DNA of 5,512 nt from Corynebacterium sp. Its GTDB lineage: Bacteria > Actinomycetota > Actinomycetes > Mycobacteriales > Mycobacteriaceae. Shown in pieces: positions 1 to 3,771 of the stretch. Within the stretch, counting starts at the first letter, position 1, and each line of letters opens with the position of its first letter. Below the pieces are notes generated by a model, which saw nothing but the letters and a program-made list of their open reading frames with translations, was not told the DNA's origin and did no database searches. The stretch covers positions 1 through 5,512 of the forward strand of contig NZ_JAUMTY010000041.1 in NCBI RefSeq assembly GCF_030530965.1, read 5' to 3'. The position numbers were made by a program, and so were the translations under genes.

Positions 1-1
1 T

Positions 2-130
2 AAAGGCTGGCTGAAAGGCATAAGCAAAGCCAGGGCCGTGATCGTCCGGATCCTCGCCCTGGCTTTGAAATATGGCCCTTTGGCCGGCCACTTAGCAGCT
101 TTACTCGATCTGATCGAGAAGCTCTGCTAA
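2..130 (+). CDS. 3' end of a small hydrophobic protein, 5' truncated by window edge
   Basis: An open frame enters from the left edge and stops at TAA 128-130, giving 42 residues that begin KGWLKGISKA and end LLDLIEKLC. The sequence is basic at the left and then strongly hydrophobic and probably amphipathic (VIVRILALALKYGPLAGHLAALL). No ATG is in frame inside the window. A GTG at 38-40 could start a 30-residue peptide but has no convincing ribosome binding site, so the gene most likely starts outside the window. A strong terminator 15 bases after the stop supports a real plus-strand transcript. I do not recognise the family. The size and character recall small membrane-active peptides (type I toxins, leaderless bacteriocins, small porins), but nothing identifies one of these. 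The DNA carries two long inverted repeats, so a structured RNA is an alternative reading. Confidence 0.45.
   Translation, partial: KGWLKGISKARAVIVRILALALKYGPLAGHLAALLDLIEKLC
25..67 (+). repeat. 12-bp perfect inverted repeat inside the truncated ORF
   Basis: CAAAGCCAGGGC at 25-36 is the exact reverse complement of GCCCTGGCTTTG at 56-67. The 19-base interval contains a second pairing, GATC 40-43 with GATC 49-52, so the RNA would fold into a 12-bp stem, a symmetric internal loop, a 4-bp stem and a 5-base loop. Such a stable stem inside a coding frame is uncommon. Confidence 0.7.
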
Positions 131-131
131 G
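91..131 (+). repeat. Long imperfect palindrome overlapping the stop codon
   Basis: The arms CTTAGCAG (91-98) and CTGCTAAG (124-131) pair over 8 bp. CTCGA (104-108) and TCGAG (114-118) pair at the centre, and CTT/AAG adds 3 bp between two small bulges. The hairpin covers the last codons and stop of the truncated ORF and precedes the terminator at 146. Confidence 0.65.
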
Positions 132-145
132 AGGGGTTTGCCCCG

Positions 146-183
146 AGTAGGTCATCGTGTAGCAGCACGGTGGCCTACTTTTT
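146..183 (+). terminator. Strong Rho-independent terminator for the left-edge gene
   Basis: AGTAGGTCATCGTG (146-159) pairs with CACGGTGGCCTACT (166-179) over 14 bp, including two G-U pairs, around a 6-base loop. A run of five T (179-183) follows. It lies 15 bases after the stop at 130, with a small GGGG/CCCC hairpin (133-144) between them. This is a textbook plus-strand terminator. Confidence 0.88.
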
Positions 184-187
184 GAAC

Positions 188-205
188 CACCACGATACCG
201 TGGTG
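188..205. repeat. 7-bp hairpin just after the terminator
   Basis: CACCACG (188-194) and CGTGGTG (199-205) form a perfect stem with a 4-base loop. The neighbouring GTGCTGCT (203-210) is also complementary to AGCAGCAC (161-168) in the loop and 3' arm of the terminator, so the two hairpins could compete. No function can be assigned. Confidence 0.5.
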
Positions 206-358
206 CTGCTTCTCACAATAAGGTCTTCGTTGTTGGTCTGCAAGCGATGTTGGCACCTAATTAGCTGTGTGCCGGCCGGTATCGGTACAGACAGGTCACA
301 TATCCCGATGATCCCACAGATCTACCGGCACACACGATATGTCTACCGATATGACAAC
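206..358. other. Gene-free spacer with a 10-bp inverted repeat and short repeats
   Basis: No convincing gene lies here; the plus-strand frame from 170 to 364 begins inside the terminator and has no ribosome binding site. The interval holds TGTGTGCCGG (266-275) and its exact inverted copy CCGGCACACA (325-334), ATCGGTA (281-287) with inverted copy TACCGAT (344-350), direct repeats of CGATATG (335-341 and 347-353), and direct repeats of TCTACCG (321-327 and 342-348). It separates a plus-strand gene from the convergent cbtBA operon. It could be a structured 3' end of the cbtA mRNA or a decayed element. Confidence 0.5.
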
Positions 359-390
359 GCGTAGCTATGCATTGCACTACATAGCTACGC
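359..390 (-). terminator. 11-bp perfect hairpin downstream of cbtA, probable terminator or 3' end structure
   Basis: GCGTAGCTATG (359-369) pairs perfectly with CATAGCTACGC (380-390) around a 10-base loop, starting 22 bases after the cbtA stop. Neither strand has a proper T run after it, so if it ends the cbtBA transcript it does so as a non-canonical terminator or an RNA-stabilising 3' stem. Confidence 0.5.
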
Positions 391-412
391 AGAACGGTTA
401 CGAGGCCAGAAT

Positions 413-1264
413 TTAGGCCGCAACTTTTTCTTTCTCAGCCTGAACGGCAGCTTTATGAATGGCCTTCTTAGACACCAAGGCAGTGCCAAATCCGATCACA
501 CCCCAAAGGATGCACTGGGCCATGAATGAGTAGACGCGGAAATAGTACAGGTCATCGGCAGGGAACCCTGGATAGACGATCTTCCCGTCCGGGTCTGTCA
601 GCGGACGAGGCGTCTCAGAATTGTGCCGGCCGAACTCGTCGATGTCGGCATGCAAGTGTCCCAAGGACGGGAGCAACCGGCTGAACGCGTACATGATGAC
701 CGCGAAAACAACGGCTGAAATCAGGAAAGCAACCCATGAATCCATGCGCGCGGACAGAACCTTGTGCAGGAAAACAACCCCGATCATCACGATTACCGAC
801 GCGATAATCATCGTGAGGAAGAGCCACGTGCGCTGTTTAATTGTGTCCGGATTACCCACAGCAGGCGGGTTCGACGGGTACTTCAAGCAGGGCACGATGT
901 ACAGACAGGCGAACATGGCGGCTGCAACACCAATAGCAGCGGCTCGAATGTTGGTTGGCTTGGCGTACCGAAGATACAGGCTGAACACCACCGCGTACAG
1001 CAGGCCCAGGGCAAGTCCCATAAGGACCATGCCAGTACCGATACCCACGGTCGATTGAATTGTGCGGCTGAACAGTTCGGTTTCATCGCCACCAGTGGCG
1101 ATACCAGCGGCTTTGTCGAGGGCGTCTTGAGCCTCGTCGCGCCCTTCCTCGTAATCGATTGCCCGGCTGATGATGGGCTCTGCCCACAGCTTGGCGAAGA
1201 TGAAGGACAAAAGTCCAGCAAGTAAACCGAAGCCCCCGCAACGTAGAACGAATTGGCGTTCCAT
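413..1264 (-). CDS. cbtA: CbtA, membrane subunit of predicted cobalt transporter
   Basis: This 283-residue membrane protein matches the CbtA family, predicted to move cobalt into the cell for B12 synthesis together with CbtB. About six membrane helices are visible, near residues 8-28, 74-98, 107-127, 147-168, 176-197 and 247-265. Two family signatures stand out: the loop LKYPSNPPAVGNP at 127-139, and FPADDLYYFRVYSFMAQCILW at 234-254 leading into the last helix. An acidic loop (residues 39-63) and a His-containing stretch (HLHAD, 203-207) could touch metal. The ATG at 1262-1264 is preceded by GGAG (1272-1275) at suitable spacing. The gene lies 55 bases downstream of cbtB on the same strand, so the two should be one transcript under the upstream cobalamin riboswitch. 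The family call is firm. Cobalt specificity is known only by prediction for the family and is supported here by the riboswitch. Confidence 0.93.
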   Translation of the reverse strand: MERQFVLRCGGFGLLAGLLSFIFAKLWAEPIISRAIDYEEGRDEAQDALDKAAGIATGGDETELFSRTIQSTVGIGTGMVLMGLALGLLYAVVFSLYLRYAKPTNIRAAAIGVAAAMFACLYIVPCLKYPSNPPAVGNPDTIKQRTWLFLTMIIASVIVMIGVVFLHKVLSARMDSWVAFLISAVVFAVIMYAFSRLLPSLGHLHADIDEFGRHNSETPRPLTDPDGKIVYPGFPADDLYYFRVYSFMAQCILWGVIGFGTALVSKKAIHKAAVQAEKEKVAA

Positions 1265-1284
1265 TTTTTAACTCCAAATATGGG

Positions 1285-1313
1285 CGTCTACCAGGGAGCA
1301 CCTGGTGCTGACG
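1285..1313 (-). other. Hairpin in the cbtB-cbtA intercistronic gap
   Basis: On the minus strand ACCAGG (1306-1301) pairs with CCTGGT (1295-1290) around a 5-base loop, and outer CGTC (1313-1310) pairs with GACG (1288-1285). There is no T run, so it is not a terminator. It sits between the cbtB stop and the cbtA ribosome binding site and could set relative expression or mark an RNA processing site. Confidence 0.4.
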
Positions 1314-1319
1314 CGAAGA

Positions 1320-1562
1320 TTAGTGGCAGGGGAATCCCAAGAAGTGCCGGGAATCGTGTACCCACTCGTGGATGTGCATGTCGTTACCGAAGACGCTGGT
1401 CGCACCCTGGTCAATACCAACGAAGTAGTACACCAACAGGCCAATGACCAGTGCAGAGAACAACCACACGAATGACGAAGGAACATCGATCGCTTCTGCG
1501 AGCGCGCGTGCCGACGTCCGAGATGATGCTGGCTGAGCGGCATGAAGTGATGAATCGGTCAT
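1320..1562 (-). CDS. cbtB: CbtB, small His-rich subunit of predicted cobalt transporter
   Basis: This 80-residue protein has one membrane helix (about residues 31-48) and a short C-terminal tail with the CbtB metal-binding pattern: His63, His65, His69, His73, Cys79 and His80, in the context HEWVHDSRHFLGFPCH. In the family this tail is thought to bind cobalt and hand it to CbtA. The ATG at 1560-1562 was chosen because GAGGAAG (1571-1577) lies 8 bases upstream and residues 1-30 then fit the family's short polar N-terminus. A longer frame runs back to 1652, but it would translate through part of the hairpin at 1638-1681 and adds unrelated residues. It is the first gene of the cbtBA operon behind the cobalamin riboswitch. 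Confidence 0.93.
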   Translation of the reverse strand: MTDSSLHAAQPASSRTSARALAEAIDVPSSFVWLFSALVIGLLVYYFVGIDQGATSVFGNDMHIHEWVHDSRHFLGFPCH

Positions 1563-1882
1563 AACAAATACTTCCTCTTCTGGAAAATAAACAGTGCGTA
1601 TTCCTACGCGAGTGTAGACCTCAATTATGAAAGTGAAGAAACGCCCTGGCATACGAGACCACGCGCCTGCCTGGGCGTTTCGTTATGGAGTAACAACACT
1701 AGAAGAAAAGAATTTTTCTAGTTTGAGAATTTGTGATGGGCGCGAGTTTAACTCCGCCTACTTTCACAAGAGAAAAGAATATAGTTTAGCCAACAGCAGC
1801 AACTCCTTTTGATATGACGCGTAACAAAGAAAGTAAATACAAAACGCGAGTATCTGGCTGCTTCGTTAAGCACGATCACAAC
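1563..1882 (-). promoter_or_regulatory. Long AT-rich leader between riboswitch and cbtB
   Basis: No protein gene is supported in this 320-base stretch, which is clearly more AT-rich than its surroundings. Besides the hairpin at 1638-1681 it holds a small stem GCGTA/TACGC (1596-1609) with a GGAA tetraloop just ahead of the cbtB ribosome binding site, and an AT-rich hairpin at 1698-1722 (ACTAGAA/TTCTAGT). On the minus strand an AGGAG motif near 1816 is followed by a short TTG-initiated frame that would read MAKLYSFLL and stop. That frame is a possible leader peptide but has no further support. A TATATT -10-like box also occurs near 1780 without a matching -35. Confidence 0.4.
1638..1681 (-). 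terminator. GGGCGTTTC hairpin in the cbtB leader, candidate riboswitch-controlled terminator
   Basis: On the minus strand GAAACGCCC (1681-1673) pairs with GGGCGTTTC (1646-1638) over 9 bp, and after an A-A mismatch GGCA (1671-1668) pairs with TGCC (1651-1648) around a 16-base loop. The sequence leaving the stem, TTTCTTCACTTTC, is pyrimidine-rich though not a pure T run. It stands 75 bases before the cbtB ATG and about 230 bases after the B12 aptamer. That makes it the best visible candidate for the riboswitch expression platform. The perfect stem could also end plus-strand transcripts, but no plus-strand gene lies nearby. Confidence 0.55.
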
Positions 1883-1900
1883 CTGGGGTTTTCACCCCAG
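1883..1900 (-). other. GAAA-tetraloop hairpin directly after the B12 aptamer
   Basis: The minus strand reads CTGGGGT, GAAA, ACCCCAG: a perfect 7-bp stem closed by a GNRA loop. It lies about 12 bases after the 3' P1 strand of the aptamer. No T run follows, so it is not an intrinsic terminator itself. It could be a tertiary-contact stem or part of the switching platform. Confidence 0.5.
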
Positions 1901-1907
1901 CAGATCC

Positions 1908-2080
1908 AATAATCGGGCTGTCCCTTCCTGGAACGACCAGGTTGACCAGGCGTACTGCCCAACCGCTAACGAAGTCACAGTGGCGCGACCGCCCCGGATT
2001 CTCACCGGGTTCCTCATCGTCTTGTACACAACAACTGTAGACCCCATCCTCGCCTTTTGGTAGCCCAGATGCCGATTTTC
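1908..2080 (-). promoter_or_regulatory. Cobalamin (B12) riboswitch aptamer
   Basis: The minus strand carries the conserved cobalamin riboswitch core: GGAACCCGGTGAGAATCC followed by GGGGCGGTC and the B12 box GCCACTGTGA (core about 1975-2014). A distal P1 closing helix is visible as ATCGG (2076-2072) with CCGAT (1916-1912), just after the conserved 3' segment CCAGGAAGGGACAGCCCG, and a hairpin CCTGG/CCAGG lies before that segment. The aptamer binds adenosylcobalamin or a related cobamide and usually lowers expression of the downstream gene. Here that gene is cbtB, so cobalt uptake would be repressed when B12 is abundant. The expression platform is less clear because cbtB begins about 350 bases downstream. 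Exact ends are estimated from pairing by eye. Confidence 0.92.
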
Positions 2081-2106
2081 GTCGGGAAATACACCCAATT
2101 CGAGAA

Positions 2107-2124
2107 TTTATACCCCCAGCGCGG
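2107..2124 (-). promoter_or_regulatory. Candidate promoter -10 for the riboswitch-cbtBA transcript
   Basis: GGTATAAA reads on the minus strand with TATAAA at 2112-2107, overlapping the rhomboid stop codon. A start near 2100 would place the riboswitch at the very 5' end of the transcript. No good -35 is seen at standard spacing, which is common in corynebacterial promoters. With no terminator after the rhomboid gene, read-through from it is also possible. Confidence 0.35.
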
Positions 2125-2944
2125 AATGAACCTGCGCGATGTAAACCACCATCGCTCCACACCCGACCACAAACACAGCTACCGACGCTGACAGCCGCGC
2201 GATCAGCCTTCGCTGCGATCCACCGGCACCCATCATGGCGCCCCCAGCGCCACCGAGCAATGAGGTGCCACTCGACATCGAGCCAACACCGTGCGCCATT
2301 CCCGCGGTGCCTAGACCAGCAGCGACGAACCGTCCAACGCGTCGGCCTGGACCGCGAACACCGGTCATAATCTGTGCTCCGTAGATCGCGACGGCCATCA
2401 GGGCACCCGTCAGCAATCCCCCAATATGCCCCCACAAGGAGATGCCCGGAGTAATTAATGAATACCCCAAGTTCACCACAATGAGGACGATAAGCGCCCT
2501 CATCTGCGGTTTATTGTTCAGATACATGCCTGCGGCAACGGCCATCAGGCCATAGATCACCCCCGATGCCCCCACGGTCAGGGACAGGGGGTCGCGCCAT
2601 TGAATCATGGCGGCCGAACCGTAGCTTGTGCCCGCAAAAATGATCGCCATCGCCAGCGAACCATAGGTGCGCTCGATGCCGACCCCGAACACCCACAGCA
2701 TCACCCCGTTGAACAGGAGGTGCGTCAGGCCGGAGTGAAGAAAACTGAAGGTCAGCCCACGGAGAAGGGCCTCGTTATCGGGCGTCAGCGCGGGCAAATA
2801 CAGCCACCAGGACGCCGCCAAGGACGATTCATGCGTGTTGCCCTCCAGGGACCCGGATTGCGCAACGGTCACCAGGTACACAACGATGCAGGCAATCAGC
2901 GCGCCCGAGGTCACAGGGGTTTGGCGAATCGTCCGTGTCAGCAC
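2108..2944 (-). CDS. Rhomboid family intramembrane serine protease
   Basis: A multi-pass membrane protein with a complete rhomboid catalytic set. Numbered from the GTG at 2944 (278 residues), these are HxxxN at His75-Asn79 (oxyanion site), GIER in the L1 region, GASG with nucleophile Ser127, and GHIGG with catalytic His173. It should cleave substrates within or near the membrane; its substrate cannot be told from sequence. After the sixth core helix there is a Gly/Met/Ser-rich linker (about 212-243) and an extra hydrophobic helix (about 252-272), a 6+1 layout. Neither possible start has a Shine-Dalgarno: TTG at 2968 gives 286 residues and GTG at 2944 gives 278. I prefer GTG because the short N-terminus before TPVTSGAL fits relatives as I recall them. 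It follows ppiA on the same strand after a 175-base gap full of repeats, so it may have its own promoter. Confidence 0.92.
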   Translation of the reverse strand: MLTRTIRQTPVTSGALIACIVVYLVTVAQSGSLEGNTHESSLAASWWLYLPALTPDNEALLRGLTFSFLHSGLTHLLFNGVMLWVFGVGIERTYGSLAMAIIFAGTSYGSAAMIQWRDPLSLTVGASGVIYGLMAVAAGMYLNNKPQMRALIVLIVVNLGYSLITPGISLWGHIGGLLTGALMAVAIYGAQIMTGVRGPGRRVGRFVAAGLGTAGMAHGVGSMSSGTSLLGGAGGAMMGAGGSQRRLIARLSASVAVFVVGCGAMVVYIAQVHSALGV

Positions 2945-2958
2945 GTTATCACACGTTA
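2942..2958 (-). repeat. Paired TAACGTG direct repeats at the rhomboid start
   Basis: TAACGTG occurs on the minus strand at 2958-2952 and 2948-2942, exactly 10 bases apart. The second copy contains the GTG start proposed for the rhomboid gene. Further ACGTGT-type copies lie at 2963-2958 and 2980-2975. The TAACG core is in the same 10-base register as the array at 3011-3050. Confidence 0.55.
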
Positions 2959-3010
2959 CACGTACCAACGCAGTACACGTATCGGAACGCTACAGGCACT
3001 GACACGGTCG

Positions 3011-3050
3011 CCGCGTTACTCGTCGTCAATCGTCGTTAGACGTCGGTACT
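3011..3050 (-). repeat. Four tandem 10-bp repeats upstream of the rhomboid gene, operator-like
   Basis: Reading the minus strand from 3050 to 3011 gives AGTACCGACG, TCTAACGACG, ATTGACGACG and AGTAACGCGG, four contiguous 10-mers around the consensus AGTAACGACG. One unit per helical turn places each copy on the same DNA face, as expected for cooperative binding by a regulator such as an OmpR-type response regulator. The regulator is unknown. The array ends 67 bases before the GTG start. Confidence 0.6.
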
Positions 3051-3103
3051 AAATAGATTGCCGACGACACACAGCCGACGGCTCACTTTAACCGCCGACG
3101 TCT
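3038..3103. repeat. GCCGACG direct repeats flanked by a 9-bp inverted repeat after ppiA
   Basis: GCCGACG occurs on the plus strand at 3060-3066, 3074-3080 and 3094-3100. AGACGTCGG (3038-3046) is the exact inverted copy of CCGACGTCT (3095-3103), and CGTCGG/CCGACG pairs (3041-3046 with 3061-3066) offer a competing shorter hairpin. The block starts about 17 bases after the ppiA stop, but no T run follows on the minus strand, so a classical terminator is not evident. Confidence 0.5.
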
Positions 3104-3119
3104 CAAACTAGCTGTCGAC

Positions 3120-3659
3120 CTAGTTCTCGACGATCTCCACGGAATCAATCACAATGTCGTCCAGCGGACGGTCGAAGCGATCTGTCTTTGTTTCCGCGAT
3201 CGTGTCGACAACCTTCTGGGAATCCGCATCGGTGACCTCACCAAAAATGGTGTGGTGGTTGTTCAGGTGCGGCGTCGGGGCGACGGTGATGAAGAACTGG
3301 GAACCGTTGGTACCCGGGCCGGCGTTCGCCATGGCCAACAGGTACGGGCGGTCAAACTGCAGTTCAGGGTGGAATTCGTCACCAAAGCGGTAACCGGGGC
3401 CACCACGGCCTGTTCCCGTCGGATCCCCACCCTGGATCATGAAACCGTCGATGACGCGGTGGAAAATTGCGCCATCGTAGAACGGGCCCTCTTCTCCACC
3501 CGAAGCATTGCGCTCCGAGTAATCCTTCGTGCCCTTAGCCAACCCGACAAAATTATCGACGGTCTGGGGAGCATGATTACCGAAGAGGTCGATAGAAATA
3601 TCGCCGCGATTAGTGTGCAAAATCGCGGTTGCTGTCTTCTGCGTACTCACGACACTCAT
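3120..3659 (-). CDS. ppiA: Cyclophilin-type peptidyl-prolyl cis-trans isomerase
   Basis: This 179-residue cyclophilin should catalyse cis-trans isomerisation of X-Pro bonds during protein folding. There is no signal peptide or membrane segment, so it is expected in the cytoplasm. Core motifs are intact: FHRVIDGFMIQGGDPTGTG at 66-84 with catalytic Arg68 and Gln76, GTNGSQFFIT at 116-125, and HTIFGEV at 136-142. The loop before the active site (residues 42-63) is longer than in human cyclophilin A, as is usual in actinobacteria. The Trp that helps bind cyclosporin in the human enzyme is replaced by His131 (TPHLNNHH), suggesting lower drug sensitivity. The ATG at 3657-3659 starts the family's normal N-terminus, but no Shine-Dalgarno is visible, so a leaderless or weakly initiated mRNA is likely. 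The gene is divergent from the large gene at 3772 and is followed by the rhomboid gene. Confidence 0.96.
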   Translation of the reverse strand: MSVVSTQKTATAILHTNRGDISIDLFGNHAPQTVDNFVGLAKGTKDYSERNASGGEEGPFYDGAIFHRVIDGFMIQGGDPTGTGRGGPGYRFGDEFHPELQFDRPYLLAMANAGPGTNGSQFFITVAPTPHLNNHHTIFGEVTDADSQKVVDTIAETKTDRFDRPLDDIVIDSVEIVEN

Positions 3660-3695
3660 TGTACGTAGTTACTAGACGAACCGCCCCCTCACCCC

Positions 3696-3706
3696 ACTAC
3701 AGTAGT
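3696..3706. promoter_or_regulatory. Small palindrome in the ppiA divergent promoter region
   Basis: ACTAC-A-GTAGT is a perfect palindrome around one base, in the 112-base gap between the divergent start codons, 12 bases upstream of the -10 box proposed for the large gene. It could be an operator for a dimeric regulator acting on one or both genes; its short length makes chance possible. Confidence 0.25.
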
Positions 3707-3717
3707 AAAAGACACGT

Positions 3718-3723
3718 TATAAA
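3718..3723 (+). promoter_or_regulatory. Candidate -10 box for the large membrane protein gene
   Basis: TATAAA within CGTTATAAAG resembles the corynebacterial -10 element and would give a start near 3730, about 42 bases before the ATG. No clear -35 hexamer is present 16-18 bases upstream. Confidence 0.45.
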
Positions 3724-3744
3724 GATCCGCCTCTGACCAAGAAA

Positions 3745-3767
3745 CCGGTAAGGAACCGATAAGGAAG
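3745..3767 (+). promoter_or_regulatory. Duplicated ribosome binding site before the large gene
   Basis: CCGGTAAGGAA (3745-3755) is followed at once by CCGATAAGGAA (3756-3766), an 11-base tandem duplication with one mismatch. Each copy carries an AAGGAA Shine-Dalgarno-like core. The second copy sits 5 bases from the ATG at 3772; the first is too far away to pair normally but could act as a standby site. Confidence 0.6.
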
Positions 3768-3771
3768 AACC

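Noticed and set aside
81..90. Perfect 10-bp palindrome TGGCCGGCCA
   Set aside because: It is a short GC palindrome within the coding frame and is expected by chance in GC-rich DNA; no further copies or context.
170..364. Plus-strand open frame of 64 codons
   Set aside because: It starts inside the terminator stem, has no ribosome binding site, and covers repeat-rich spacer without a recognisable product.
1627..1812. Plus-strand open frame of 61 codons opposite the cbtB leader
   Set aside because: No ribosome binding site or family resemblance, and it runs through the GGGCGTTTC hairpin and AT-rich leader of the opposite strand.
1883..1900. Hairpin after the aptamer as an intrinsic terminator
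   Set aside because: The stem is strong, but the following minus-strand sequence (GTTGTGATCG) has no T run.
1866..2435. Minus-strand 189-codon frame across the riboswitch and rhomboid 3' end
   Set aside because: It overlaps the riboswitch core and the rhomboid frame; its Arg/Trp/Cys-rich composition is typical of an out-of-frame shadow of GC-rich coding DNA.
3011..3103. CRISPR-like repeat array
   Set aside because: The repeats are 7-10 bases, contiguous or irregularly spaced, without unique spacers of CRISPR size and without cas genes.
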